Source: Amphritea sp. (GTDB taxonomy: Bacteria; Pseudomonadota; Gammaproteobacteria; Pseudomonadales; Balneatricaceae). From it: a DNA stretch of 57,952 nt. Of the stretch, positions 18,807-28,447 are shown in pieces (positions within the stretch are counted from its first letter, which is position 1; each line of letters starts with the position of its first letter). The position numbers were made by a program, and so were the translations under genes. The notes under the pieces are model-generated. The model made no database searches and was not told where the DNA came from. It saw only the letters and a program-made list of their open reading frames with translations. Location of the stretch: contig JAOXSA010000191.1 of assembly GCA_025800245.1 (NCBI GenBank), positions 1 to 57,952 on the forward strand. Reading direction: 5' to 3'.

Positions 18807-18819
18807 CTGGTCAGACCAG
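18807..18819. promoter_or_regulatory. Candidate LldR operator
   Basis: CTGGTCAGACCAG is a perfect palindrome around one base and fits the FadR-subfamily consensus TGGTNNNACCA. It lies between lldR and lldE, close to the lldR start, where a dimer could control both directions or at least lldR itself. Confidence 0.65.
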
Positions 18820-18931
18820 TTACCAGTGTAGCATTTCTTTAAACGCTGACCTTCACTATCTTTCAGTTATTCACGAATGAGCCTGTGGCCCGCTAAGCGG
18901 GTTATATAACGATAAGAAACGGTAAAACCCG

Positions 18932-19744
18932 ATGCCAAATTCCCCCTCTCAGACAACCTCTGCCCGAGTAGGACTGTTCGTCACCTGTCTGGCGGACATG
19001 TTCCGACCATCAGTGGCTTTCGCTACAGTTAAGCTTCTGGAACAGGCAGGCTGTAATGTCGAAGTCCCTGAACAACAGACCTGCTGTGGTCAGCCTGCTT
19101 TCAACTCCGGTGACAATGACACCAGTCGCGATATTGCTCGTCAGACCATTGATGCCTTTGACGGCTATGAATATGTGGTCGGCCCATCCGGTTCCTGTAT
19201 CGGTATGCTGCACTACTATCCGGAACTGTTCGAAGAGAGCGACCCGTATCACGTCCGCGCACTTGAATTGAAAAGCCGCAGTTTTGAGATCACCTCATTC
19301 CTGTTCGATGTTATCGGTATGGAAGCACTACAGGAACAGCTGAATAAACTGCAATTCAACCAGAAAGTAACCTATCACGATTCCTGTTCCGGTCTGCGTC
19401 AGCTTGGCGTAAAACAACAGCCACGGGAACTCCTGAGTCAGGTACAGGGTGTAGAACTGGAAGAGATGGAAGAAGCAGAAACCTGCTGCGGCTTCGGCGG
19501 CACTTTCTGCGTCAAATATCCGGAAATATCTAACCGTATGGTTTCCAATAAAACTGAAAACATCAGCAACTCCGGCGCCACTACCCTGCTGGGTGGTGAT
19601 CTGGGCTGTCTGCTGAATATGGCAGGCAAGCTGAAACGTGAAGGCAAAACCATTGAAGCCCGCCACGTAGTTGAGATCCTCGCGGATATGACTGATATCC
19701 CGGCGATCGGCGAAGCCGATTACGATCTGGCCAAAGCACTGTAA
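18932..19744 (+). CDS. lldE: L-lactate oxidation iron-sulfur protein LldE/LutA
   Basis: 270 residues with two cysteine-rich CCG domains of the heterodisulfide-reductase type: the first has CCG at 51-53 (QQTCCGQP), the second CCG at 185-187 (ETCCGFGG). It is one of three proteins that together oxidise L-lactate to pyruvate at the membrane, feeding electrons to quinone. A hairpin CCCGC/GCGGG lies upstream at 18889-18901. lldF begins 13 bases after the stop, with AGGAGG before it. Confidence 0.95.
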   Translation: MPNSPSQTTSARVGLFVTCLADMFRPSVAFATVKLLEQAGCNVEVPEQQTCCGQPAFNSGDNDTSRDIARQTIDAFDGYEYVVGPSGSCIGMLHYYPELFEESDPYHVRALELKSRSFEITSFLFDVIGMEALQEQLNKLQFNQKVTYHDSCSGLRQLGVKQQPRELLSQVQGVELEEMEEAETCCGFGGTFCVKYPEISNRMVSNKTENISNSGATTLLGGDLGCLLNMAGKLKREGKTIEARHVVEILADMTDIPAIGEADYDLAKAL

Positions 19745-19757
19745 GGAGGACGACACG

Positions 19758-21176
19758 ATGCAGATTAATACCCCGTTCTTTAAGCAGCGCGCCAGTGAAG
19801 CACTGCATGATGAAAACCTTCAGAAAGCCCTGGGCAATCTGAAAGCCGGTTTCCCGGAGAAACGTGCGATTGCAGTCAGCCGCATGCCGGAATTTGAAGA
19901 CCTGCGCGATCAGGCCCGGGATCTGAAAAACCATATTATCGAACACCTGGACCTGTATCTGGAACAGTTCGAAAGCAAAGTCACCGAGAACGGCGGCCAT
20001 GTGCACTGGGCCCGGACATCCGACGATGCCAACAAAATCATTCTGGATATCTGCAAGCAGGTTAACGCTAAAACCGTGACCAAGGGTAAGTCGATGGTCT
20101 CAGAAGAGACTGGCCTCAACGACTACCTGGAAAAGAACGGTATTCAGCCGGTGGAAACCGATCTGGGTGAATATATCCTGCAACTGCGGGAGGATCACCC
20201 GAGTCACATCATCGCGCCGGCGATCCACCTGAATCTGGAAGATGTCTCCGAAGCGTTCCATAAGAACCATAACCGGCCAAAATCCGATGATCCAGCGGTA
20301 CTGATGCAGGAAGCCCGCGAAGTACTGCGGGAGAAATTTGTCGCGGCGGATGTCGGCATCACCGGTGCGAACTTCTGCGTCGCTGAGACCGGCTCCACCA
20401 TCATCATTACCAACGAAGGTAATGGCGATCTGACCCAGACGCTGCCAAAAACCCATATCGTTATTACGTCCATAGAGAAGGTGGTACCGACGCTCGAAGA
20501 TATGACCCTGTTCCAGCGTTTGCTGGCCCGCTCAGCGACCGGTCAGGAGTTTACCGTCTATAACACTCTCTCTTCCGGCCCACGCCGTGAAGGTGATCAG
20601 GACGGTCCGGAAAACTTCCATGTGGTACTAGTGGATAACGGTCGTAGCGAGATGGTCGGCTCAGAGTTCCAGGATATGCTGCGCTGTATCCGTTGCTCAG
20701 CCTGTATGAACCACTGCCCGGTCTACGGCGCTGTCGGCGGTCACAGCTACGGCTGGGTCTATCCAGGCCCGATGGGGTCGGTACTGACACCGAAAATGAT
20801 CGGTATCGAAAAAGGCGGCATGCTGCCGAATGCGTCTACCTTCTGCGGTAAGTGTGAATCGGTTTGTCCGGTACGTATTCCACTACCTAAGCTGATGCGT
20901 CACTGGCGTCAGGATGAGTTCAGCAAACACCTGCAACCGAAAGCCGCCCGTTACGGTCTGGCTGGCTGGGCGTTCCTGGCTAAGCGTCCGGCGCTGTATA
21001 AAACCTACACCCGCATGGCCAACTGGTTTATGAAACACTGGGCAGGTAAGAAAGGCCGCATCGAGAAAATGCCGTTAGCCGGCGGCTGGACCGACTGGCG
21101 CGATATGCCTGCACCACAGGGTAAAACCTTTATGCAGGCCTGGAAAGAACAGCAGAAAAACGGAGGCAGCCACTGA
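19758..21176 (+). CDS. lldF: L-lactate oxidation iron-sulfur protein LldF/LutB
   Basis: 472 residues. The N-terminal LUD domain contains GITGANFCVAETGSTIIITNEGNG in recognisable parts. A ferredoxin-like module with two 4Fe-4S cysteine sets follows (RCIRCSACMNHCPVY and CGKCESVCPVRIPL). The C-terminal tail (WTDWRDMPAP) is typical. Cytoplasmic, with LldE and LldG. No lactate permease (lldP) or FMN lactate dehydrogenase gene is nearby. Confidence 0.95.
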   Translation: MQINTPFFKQRASEALHDENLQKALGNLKAGFPEKRAIAVSRMPEFEDLRDQARDLKNHIIEHLDLYLEQFESKVTENGGHVHWARTSDDANKIILDICKQVNAKTVTKGKSMVSEETGLNDYLEKNGIQPVETDLGEYILQLREDHPSHIIAPAIHLNLEDVSEAFHKNHNRPKSDDPAVLMQEAREVLREKFVAADVGITGANFCVAETGSTIIITNEGNGDLTQTLPKTHIVITSIEKVVPTLEDMTLFQRLLARSATGQEFTVYNTLSSGPRREGDQDGPENFHVVLVDNGRSEMVGSEFQDMLRCIRCSACMNHCPVYGAVGGHSYGWVYPGPMGSVLTPKMIGIEKGGMLPNASTFCGKCESVCPVRIPLPKLMRHWRQDEFSKHLQPKAARYGLAGWAFLAKRPALYKTYTRMANWFMKHWAGKKGRIEKMPLAGGWTDWRDMPAPQGKTFMQAWKEQQKNGGSH

Positions 21177-21847
21177 TGAGCCGTGAAGAGATCCTTAACA
21201 ACATCCGCCGTGGCGTTAAGCGTAACACTGCCGACGACACCGCCCGCCAGACGGTTCTGAATCGTTTGTCAGCAAAGGCTGACAATCTGATTCCGGCCCG
21301 GGCTCAACTGCCTCAGCAAGAACAGATTGCGCTGTTTATTGAGATGGCTAACGAGGCCGCAGCTGAGATTATCGAGCTTGATAGTATCAGTGAAGTGCCA
21401 AGTGCTTCTGCAAAATGGCTACGCGACCGGGGTATCTTTGAACTGGTGACCAGTTCAACGGCTAAAGTCGATGCGTTGGACTGGAGCCCGTTGGCAGAGA
21501 AAGACATTCAGCGCTCTCAACGGGTTGCTCAGGCAGGTGACTTTGCCAGTCTGACTGACAGTTTTGCAGGTATTGCCGAGACCGGCACCCTGATGCTGCA
21601 TTCGTCACCTCAGAGCCCGACCACGCTTAACTTTCTGCCGGATAACCATCTGGTCATCCTGAGCCGATCAGCTATTGTGGGCGTTTACGAAGAAGCCTGG
21701 AAAAAGATCCGGGCACAGTTCGGTGCAACCCTGCCACGCACGGTCAATATGATCACCGGCCCATCCCGCAGTGCCGATATCGAGCAACGTCTGCAGATGG
21801 GTGCTCATGGCCCTAAAACACTGGTCATTTTTCTGATCAATGACTAA
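21176..21847 (+). CDS. lldG: L-lactate oxidation protein LldG/LutC
   Basis: 223 residues of the LUD (LutC/YkgG) family, with the core GIAETGTLMLHSSPQSPTTLNFLPDNHLVIL seen in parts and the end TGPSRSADIEQRLQMGAHGPKTLVIFLI. The ATG overlaps the lldF stop by one base (TGATG), which indicates coupled translation. A strong terminator follows at 21917. Confidence 0.95.
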   Translation: MSREEILNNIRRGVKRNTADDTARQTVLNRLSAKADNLIPARAQLPQQEQIALFIEMANEAAAEIIELDSISEVPSASAKWLRDRGIFELVTSSTAKVDALDWSPLAEKDIQRSQRVAQAGDFASLTDSFAGIAETGTLMLHSSPQSPTTLNFLPDNHLVILSRSAIVGVYEEAWKKIRAQFGATLPRTVNMITGPSRSADIEQRLQMGAHGPKTLVIFLIND

Positions 21848-21916
21848 CCGAATCACACTGTTCGCTCTCAGCGTGATAAACCTCGACTCTTAAACAGAGT
21901 TGTTACGTGTGTTATT

Positions 21917-21940
21917 GCCGGGCTCAGCCCGGCTTTTTTT
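21917..21940 (+). terminator. Rho-independent terminator of lldEFG
   Basis: Perfect stem GCCGGGC/GCCCGGC with a TCA loop, followed by seven T residues (21934-21940). Confidence 0.92.
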
Positions 21941-22056
21941 GCCCCGAATATGCGCATTACTCAAGTCTGTCCCTTATTTGAGAAACGAGATGTATCGGGC
22001 CTGGAAGGCCGTCGCTACAGATATTTAAACTTGTCGCCTCTTGAGATGACACACAA

Positions 22057-22081
22057 AAAAGCCGCTGAATCAGCGGCTTTT
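22057..22081. terminator. Bidirectional terminator after the YjfB-like gene
   Basis: AAAAGCCGCTG and CAGCGGCTTTT flank an AAT loop; A- and T-runs on both sides. It lies 16 bases beyond the stop of the minus-strand gene at 22097. Confidence 0.85.
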
Positions 22082-22096
22082 AGTCAGGTGTACAAC

Positions 22097-22324
22097 TTAT
22101 ACGTGGACATCAATGGTTTGCCCCAGGGGCGCACCGGAATCCACTCTCACCCGGGTTGCGCCCTCCAGCAGAGCGCCATCATTCAGAGCACTTGCAAGTA
22201 ACTGCAGCGCCATTTCCCCCTGCAACTCCTGAGAATCCTTCAACTTTGCCGCAACAGCTGTCGATACATCCTGCTGCTGAACCGCCTGCTGCCAGGCAGA
22301 CGCAGAGGCAACTGAAATCTCCAT
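22097..22324 (-). CDS. Small YjfB-family putative motility protein
   Basis: 75 residues. The pattern of an N-terminal helix ending QQDVSTAVAAKLKDSQ, a second helix (GEMALQLLASAL) and the terminal LGQTIDVHV resembles the YjfB putative motility family (usual end LGxxIDxxA/V). GGGAG precedes the ATG at good spacing. It has its own terminator. The family is linked to motility by annotation only and has no known biochemical role. The next gene on the same strand upstream, 79 bases away, is a c-di-GMP enzyme, which suits a motility connection. Confidence 0.65.
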   Translation of the reverse strand: MEISVASASAWQQAVQQQDVSTAVAAKLKDSQELQGEMALQLLASALNDGALLEGATRVRVDSGAPLGQTIDVHV

Positions 22325-22403
22325 TCTGTCTCCCGTTTGCTTGCCGTGTTGATGTTAATAACTGTATCGGCTAATCACAGAGGAATTTAAGGCAATTTTT
22401 TAA

Positions 22404-24419
22404 TCAGTTGTCACTGTCATATTCGGCCTGAGGCTCAGCACACAGTCCCAGCGGATTCAGTAACTCGGTAAACCAACCCGGGGTATTTGCAGAAGCAATT
22501 AACGACTGCAGATTCTGGGGTTCGATATGGAAATATCCCTGTTGCAGAAACACACCAGCCTGACGCAGTTTCTCCGCCTGCCAATGATACTCGACACCTT
22601 CAACGATCATATCCATTCCCAGACGCTCGATCATCTGATGGATCGACAGGATGGTGGCACAATCATCTTCCATCACTTCGACAAACTCGCGGTCCAGCTT
22701 AACCCAGTGAGCCGGTACACGACTCAGATAAGCCAGTGAGGAAAAGCCTGTGCCAAAATCATCAATCGCAATTCCGAATCCCATCTGAATCAGCTCCGGC
22801 ACCACCATTTCGTATTCCGGCGTATCCGGTAACATCACCCGTTCGGTCAGCTCCAGCACCAGATCGGAGGGCTGCAGCCCACTTTCATCCAGAGCCTGCC
22901 TGAGCGCACTGATAAAGCCCCCCTGCATAATGTGCATGGCGGAGATATTCAGCGACAGAAGTACCTGCTGACAGACATGCTGACGAATCTGCATAAAGTC
23001 TTTACAGGCATTACGATAGATCCAGCGACTGAGCTCGCCAATCAGGCCTGAATGTTCAGCCGCATCCACCAGCTCACTGGCCGTCACGATACCCAGGCGT
23101 TCATCTTCCCAGCGTAACAGGGCCTCGATAAGTACCAGCTCTCCGGTCTGGACATTCACCACTGGCTGATAACTCAGCTTCACCCGATCCTCAACCAACG
23201 CCCGGTCCAGATACTGTGAAATCTGTGTTCTGCGGTGGAACTCTTCCCGCATGCCCGGCCGGTATCGCAGGCAGCGACGTCGTCCACTGTGCTTCGCGGC
23301 ATACATAGCGGTGTCAGCATCAGCCAGCAACAACGCAAGATCACTGTCATGAGAAGGATAACAGGCATAGCCGATACTGGCAGAGAGCTGGATAGGCAGA
23401 GTCGCTACCGCCACATGATAACTGCCGGAAACAGCGTCCAGCAGTTGCTCAGCATACACGCCCGCATTCAGTGCCAATTTATTCAGCTGCGCCTCGGTGA
23501 TCGCCACGACAAATTCATCTCCGCCGATCCGACTAACGCAGGCATATTGTCCCGCCTGCTCGGACAATCGTCTTGCCACCTCAATCAACAGTTCATCACC
23601 GGCGCTATGACCATAGCTGTCGTTGATTGGCTTAAAGCCGTCCAGATCGATATAGATAAGCGTGAATGGAATCTGTTGCTCAAACAGCGGGGTCAACTCT
23701 ATTGTCAGACCGTTACGATTGAGAATACCGGTCAGAGCATCGGTACGTGCCTGCTCCTGCAACTGCAGTTCACGGGTTTTACGGTCATGAATATCGTGAA
23801 GGGTAACTGCAAGTACACGCTTTTCCTGTCGCAGAGTACGGCGCAGTTCAATACTGTGCCAGCGTTCTCCCTGACGGGTCTGCAGCTTAATATCTTCCTG
23901 GTGATATCCCTGTGTCAGAGCAATATCCATAATCAGTGAGGCCTGACCGGGATAGACCATCAGATCAGATAGTATCTGGATACCACTGCCAAACCGCTCT
24001 CGCTGGTACTCGCTGGCACTGATCAGGCTCCCGTTTTCATCAAACAAGGTGACGACAGCACTACCATTAAAAGTAGGGGAAGTGATCTGATCGTTCTGCT
24101 CAATTCCCTCTACCAGCATCGCCATCCGGCCATCCTCAAGTCGGACACCCGAAAACTGGCAATACACCTCTTTGACCTGCCCCTTGGGAGTCAGCCGCCA
24201 CCAATAATGAAAGCTGCGACCTTTCTCGAACTCATCCAGATAGGCGAGCAAGGTCTGTTGAACCGCATCAGATGCGTCAAGACTGAAGTCGCGCGAGGTC
24301 AGTTCTGTCAGGCTTTCAGCCTGCCAGAGTCTGAGTGCGTTTTGGTTGGCCCAGTGAATACGAGAATTGACGGTATCGTAAATCCACACCGGGGTTTGCA
24401 ACTGATCAAAGTGCAGCAT
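22404..24419 (-). CDS. PAS-GGDEF-EAL cyclic-di-GMP enzyme
   Basis: 671 residues from ATG 24419 (MLHFDQLQTPVWIYD), with AGGGA upstream; an extension to GTG 24482 lacks a ribosome site. A first PAS domain spans about 1-110, and a second, divergent PAS about 118-215. The GGDEF domain has an intact RIGGDEFVV (299-303) but no RxxD inhibitory site before it. The EAL domain has IEALLRW (432-434), ELTERV, IDDFGTGFSSLAYL, KLDREF and QQGYF. Both active-site sets look complete, so cyclase, phosphodiesterase or both are possible. No membrane segments: a cytoplasmic sensor. Confidence 0.93.
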   Translation of the reverse strand: MLHFDQLQTPVWIYDTVNSRIHWANQNALRLWQAESLTELTSRDFSLDASDAVQQTLLAYLDEFEKGRSFHYWWRLTPKGQVKEVYCQFSGVRLEDGRMAMLVEGIEQNDQITSPTFNGSAVVTLFDENGSLISASEYQRERFGSGIQILSDLMVYPGQASLIMDIALTQGYHQEDIKLQTRQGERWHSIELRRTLRQEKRVLAVTLHDIHDRKTRELQLQEQARTDALTGILNRNGLTIELTPLFEQQIPFTLIYIDLDGFKPINDSYGHSAGDELLIEVARRLSEQAGQYACVSRIGGDEFVVAITEAQLNKLALNAGVYAEQLLDAVSGSYHVAVATLPIQLSASIGYACYPSHDSDLALLLADADTAMYAAKHSGRRRCLRYRPGMREEFHRRTQISQYLDRALVEDRVKLSYQPVVNVQTGELVLIEALLRWEDERLGIVTASELVDAAEHSGLIGELSRWIYRNACKDFMQIRQHVCQQVLLSLNISAMHIMQGGFISALRQALDESGLQPSDLVLELTERVMLPDTPEYEMVVPELIQMGFGIAIDDFGTGFSSLAYLSRVPAHWVKLDREFVEVMEDDCATILSIHQMIERLGMDMIVEGVEYHWQAEKLRQAGVFLQQGYFHIEPQNLQSLIASANTPGWFTELLNPLGLCAEPQAEYDSDN

Positions 24420-24559
24420 AAATCCCTGTCCACCGCTGTGTATCGGTTTACAACTGGCGCCGTCCTGGCAACCATTTCTCACAGCATGGCTACAGAATAA
24501 CAGGGTTTAAAAGCCGGAACTATCAACGGCACGGCAATTCCGAAAAAATGTTATTTTAC

Positions 24560-25465
24560 TTAGACCGTCTCTTCCAGAATTGGCAACGCTGCGCAGCGCT
24601 TATCCAGCGCCAGCTGAATAAAATCACGGATGCCCGGTAGCGTACGACGGTTTTTCAACCAGACAACGTGCTCAACCACGGCATCCTCAACTTCTGCGAT
24701 CGGCATAATCTGGTAGCTGCTCTCATCCGGGCGGATATCGTTTTCAAACGCGAAGCCAATGCCCAGCTGGTAAGTCACCGCCTCACAGATCTCCATCCGG
24801 TTATCCATTACTACATGCGCGTTAGGCAACAGCTGATGCCGTGCAAACAGTTCATCCAGTACTGTCTGGGTACAGGAGTGCGGTCGGGAGAAGATCAGTG
24901 GCTCATTGATCAGTTGCTGCAATGAAACCTCATCCTGTTTCAGCAACGTATGGCCCAGGGGAACGATTGCGATCAGCCTGTGGGAATGGAAAGACAACCG
25001 CGAAACACCTTTCTGATCGTCTACCTGAGGACACAAAGCGATGTCCACTTCACGGTTTTCAATCATCTGCAGACATTCTCTGGTTGTCGCCGAATTTATC
25101 TTCAGGGATATATCCGGAAAACGCTGATTAAATTCAGCAATCAGGGGCATAAAAATCAACGGAGAAGCAGTGGCAACCCGCAGTGTCATCTCGCCCGGTT
25201 TAATGGTCGGATTCGACAGCACTTCGATAGCGCCTTCCAGATCCTGATACTGGCAAGTAATGCGATACAGCCGCTTACCCAGATCTGTGGGCTGCACACC
25301 TTTGCTGAAACGCTCCAGCAACGGCGCGCTGAAGCGCATCTCCAGTTTACGGATCTGCGCGGTAATGGCCGGCTGACTAACGTTCAATACTTCAGCAGCA
25401 CGGGTAAAGTTACCGAACTGAATGGTCGCGTTAAAGGCGCGAATTTCTGCCATTGAGTAGTCCAA
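24560..25465 (-). CDS. LysR-family regulator, last gene of the left importer operon
   Basis: 301 residues from TTG 25465, which has GGGGG six bases upstream; ATG 25453 is the alternative start. The helix-turn-helix is FGNFTRAAEVLNVSQPAITAQIRKLE, followed by the effector domain starting near MTLRVATASPL. The gene begins one base after the stop of the importer ATPase gene, so it is almost certainly on the same mRNA. A LysR gene at the 3' end of the operon it probably controls would give positive feedback. The effector may be the imported organophosphate or its breakdown product (inference). Confidence 0.9.
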   Translation of the reverse strand: MDYSMAEIRAFNATIQFGNFTRAAEVLNVSQPAITAQIRKLEMRFSAPLLERFSKGVQPTDLGKRLYRITCQYQDLEGAIEVLSNPTIKPGEMTLRVATASPLIFMPLIAEFNQRFPDISLKINSATTRECLQMIENREVDIALCPQVDDQKGVSRLSFHSHRLIAIVPLGHTLLKQDEVSLQQLINEPLIFSRPHSCTQTVLDELFARHQLLPNAHVVMDNRMEICEAVTYQLGIGFAFENDIRPDESSYQIMPIAEVEDAVVEHVVWLKNRRTLPGIRDFIQLALDKRCAALPILEETV

Positions 25466-25466
25466 A

Positions 25467-27197
25467 TTACACCCCCACACGCGCTTCTGAACAGACCGGC
25501 CGTTCAGCAATATGCACCAGTTCAGGTGTGTTGGAGGGACGCCCTTCCGGCGAATCCAGCAATGGAATAGATGCAATCAGTTTCTGGGTATAGGCTTCCT
25601 GAGGCTCCAGGAAGATCTGCCGTACCGTACCCTGCTCTACCAGCTCTCCATGCTTCATCACACAAACCCAGTCACACAGATTGGCAATCACACTGAGGTC
25701 ATGGGAGATAAACAGAATGGTCAGTCCCAACTCTTCACGTAACTCTTTCAACAGCTTCAGGATTTCCGCCTGAATCGAGACATCCAGCGCAGCCACAGAT
25801 TCATCGGCAACAATGAATTTCGGGTTACAGACCAATGCTCTGGCAATACTGATACGCTGACGCTGTCCCCCGGAAAATGCATGCGGGAAACGACGCAGAT
25901 GTTCAACATCGATATGGCAACGCTTAGCGACCTCAATGACACGGGCATCGGTCTCTTCACGGTTTTTGGTGATGTTCATCGCTTCCAGCGGCTCGGCAAT
26001 AATATCCCGCACCGTCATACGTGGGTTCAGCGAGCTGTATGGATCCTGAAATACCATCTGCGCCGTCTTGGCCAGACGCTTACGTTTAATCGCCTTGTCA
26101 GCGCCAAACTTCACTTTCTTTTTGGTGTTGTGATACTGCACATGGCCAGTACTGATCGGCGCCGCACCCAGCATCGCCTTACCCAGCGTTGTTTTTCCGG
26201 AGCCACTCTCGCCCACCAGACCGATAATCTGACCTTCCGGGAGATCCAGAGAGATATTCTTCACAGCATTAAAATATTCGGTTTTACGACCGTTACCCGC
26301 CAGTGGATAAGTGATCGACAGGTCTTTCACCGACAGCAGCGGCGGTGGCGTCTTCTTCGGTGCTTCCGGCAGATCCTCCAGATGCGGCAATGCATCCAGC
26401 AATCGCTTGGTATAACTGTGCTCTGGCTGGAACAGTACCTGCTCAGCAGAACCGGCTTCCACCACCTGACCTTTTTTCATTACCGTCACGTTATCGGCAA
26501 TTTTGGATACCACACCCAGATCGTGGGTGATAAAGATCATCGCCATGCCCATCTGTTCGCGCAGCTCCAGCATCAGATCCAGCACCTGCGCCTGAATAGT
26601 GACGTCCAGCGCAGTAGTAGGTTCATCAGCGATCAACAGTTTCGGCTTAGTGGACAGGGCCATCGCGATCATCGCCCGCTGACGCATACCGCCGGACAGT
26701 TCAAAGACATACTGATCGAAACGCTGTTCAGGGTTAACAATACCCACCCGCTCAAACAGTTCGATACCGGCACGGCGGGCCTGATCCCTGTCGTAGCCCA
26801 GATGAATCTGCATAGTCTGAATCATCTGATCACTGATCCGGATCGCCGGGGCAAAGCTGGCCATCGGCTCCTGAAAGATCATCGATACCTGATCGCCACG
26901 CACGGTGCGCAGATCACGCCCTCGCAGCTTAAGAATATTAATGTCCTGATCGCGGTGATGCAGGGTAATCTGACTCGGATGCTGGATAACCGCATTGCCC
27001 GGCGTCAGGCGCATAATGCTCTTGGCAGTTACTGACTTACCGGAGCCACTCTCGCCCACCAGCCCCATTACCTCACCGGGACGCACCGACAGATTGACGT
27101 TATCGACCGCCCGAACCAGACCTTCATCGGTGTTGAAATCGATGGTCAGGTCACGAATATCAAGCAAGCGGCTGCTCACACCTTGATTGATCATCAT
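25467..27197 (-). CDS. Fused peptide-family ABC importer ATPase (left cassette)
   Basis: 576 residues containing two complete nucleotide-binding domains (DppD-DppF type fused, as in YejF and GsiA). The first domain has Walker A GESGSGKS (48-55), signature LSGGMRQRAMIAMAL and Walker B LLIADEPTTALD. The second has GESGSGKTTL, FSGGQRQRISIARAL and VADESVAALD, with Ser replacing the usual Pro after the catalytic Glu. Start and permease stop overlap by one base (TAATG). It powers the importer made by the next three upstream genes. Confidence 0.95.
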   Translation of the reverse strand: MMINQGVSSRLLDIRDLTIDFNTDEGLVRAVDNVNLSVRPGEVMGLVGESGSGKSVTAKSIMRLTPGNAVIQHPSQITLHHRDQDINILKLRGRDLRTVRGDQVSMIFQEPMASFAPAIRISDQMIQTMQIHLGYDRDQARRAGIELFERVGIVNPEQRFDQYVFELSGGMRQRAMIAMALSTKPKLLIADEPTTALDVTIQAQVLDLMLELREQMGMAMIFITHDLGVVSKIADNVTVMKKGQVVEAGSAEQVLFQPEHSYTKRLLDALPHLEDLPEAPKKTPPPLLSVKDLSITYPLAGNGRKTEYFNAVKNISLDLPEGQIIGLVGESGSGKTTLGKAMLGAAPISTGHVQYHNTKKKVKFGADKAIKRKRLAKTAQMVFQDPYSSLNPRMTVRDIIAEPLEAMNITKNREETDARVIEVAKRCHIDVEHLRRFPHAFSGGQRQRISIARALVCNPKFIVADESVAALDVSIQAEILKLLKELREELGLTILFISHDLSVIANLCDWVCVMKHGELVEQGTVRQIFLEPQEAYTQKLIASIPLLDSPEGRPSNTPELVHIAERPVCSEARVGV

Positions 27198-28447
27198 TAT
27201 TTCTTCTCCGAGTAAGGATCCGCCGCATCACGCAGGGCATCACCGACAAACACAAACGCCATAATCAGGAATACAAACACCGCCACCGGGAAGAATTGCC
27301 ACAGCATGTTCTGCTGAATATCCGGATCCTGTGCTTTCTGCAGCAACACGCCCAGACTGTTGATCGGGTCGGTCAGACCAAGACCCAGGAAGCTCAGAGA
27401 GGTTTCCGCCAGAATCACGTAAGGAAAGTTGATCAGAGTATCGACAATGATATAGCTGCCAAAACTCGGCACCAGATGACGCCAGATAATACGCCAGCTG
27501 CTGGAACCACACAGCTGCGCCGCTAACACATAATCCTGGTTGCGTTCAGTCAGGATATGAGTACGCAGTCGACGGCCCAGCGTTGGAAAGTCCAGCGCAC
27601 CGATAATCACTGCAATCGCGAAATAGCGTTGCACCGGTGTCAGATCCATCTCCGACAGCGCTACCGCACAGGCCAGATAGATAGGGATCGCCGGCACTAC
27701 CCGTACCGCGTCAGTAATACTCATCAGTACGGCATCGATTCGGCCACCAAAATAGCCGCTGACACCGCCCACCAGCAGGGAAGAGAACAGTTTCACGATC
27801 AGAGCAACAATGGCGATACTGATGGTGATCCAGATCGCGTGCAGCGTCCGGCTGAAAACATCCTTACCGTCCTCATCGGTGCCCATAATATGGAGCTGGC
27901 CCTGCTCGACGCCCAACAGGTGGCGGTCCCAACGGATATCCAGATCCAGACCACCGACACTCAGATCTATCAGGCTGTATTCCCAGCCTTTGACAAATAA
28001 CTGAATATAGCGACGCTGCTCTTTGTCGATCACATATTTGTTCTGATTCGAGGCTTTCAGAGCACCGCTCGAAGTCAGCGCATCCAGCGCATTCAGACCA
28101 CCACCGGCCAGCGCTTTGAGATCAATCCGCGCTTTTTCCTTGGTGTAGGTGTAGGTAAACGGCCGCAGAGAGAAACCATTTTCATCCCAGAAATAGAAAG
28201 CCTGTGGTGCGCCACGACGGTAGTCCGGGTCGGCACCGTTGATGGTTGGATCGACCGGTGAAAAGAACGGCGCAAAAAAGCCCATCATCACCAGCGTACC
28301 GAGAATCCAGGCCGCCACTACGCCACTGGTTTTGCGCTTGAAACGCGCCTTAATCAGGGCCAGCTGACCGGCAGTGTAATAGGACTCATCATTCTGTGAC
28401 TTCGATTGACGCCCGAAGCCAAAGCGCGCTAACAGTGCATTCATCAT
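27197..28447 (-). CDS. Peptide-family ABC permease, DppC type (left cassette)
   Basis: 416 residues, longer than the usual 300 or so. The extra length is a large periplasmic insertion between the first membrane helix and the core (PDYRRGAPQAFYFWDENGF and on). The core carries HIMGTDEDGKDVFSRTLHAIWITI and the permease EAA loop with LTERNQDYVLAAQLCGSSSWRI, each typical of DppC. It ends DALRDAADPYSEKK, a family signature. Overlaps the upstream permease by one base. Confidence 0.93.
   Translation of the reverse strand: MMNALLARFGFGRQSKSQNDESYYTAGQLALIKARFKRKTSGVVAAWILGTLVMMGFFAPFFSPVDPTINGADPDYRRGAPQAFYFWDENGFSLRPFTYTYTKEKARIDLKALAGGGLNALDALTSSGALKASNQNKYVIDKEQRRYIQLFVKGWEYSLIDLSVGGLDLDIRWDRHLLGVEQGQLHIMGTDEDGKDVFSRTLHAIWITISIAIVALIVKLFSSLLVGGVSGYFGGRIDAVLMSITDAVRVVPAIPIYLACAVALSEMDLTPVQRYFAIAVIIGALDFPTLGRRLRTHILTERNQDYVLAAQLCGSSSWRIIWRHLVPSFGSYIIVDTLINFPYVILAETSLSFLGLGLTDPINSLGVLLQKAQDPDIQQNMLWQFFPVAVFVFLIMAFVFVGDALRDAADPYSEKK

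Noticed and set aside
24420-24482. GTG-initiated extension of the PAS-GGDEF-EAL protein
   Set aside because: No ribosome site precedes it, while ATG 24419 has AGGGA and begins exactly at the PAS domain.
25881-27035. 384-codon plus-strand frame opposite the left ATPase gene
   Set aside because: Antisense shadow of a gene with complete Walker and signature motifs.
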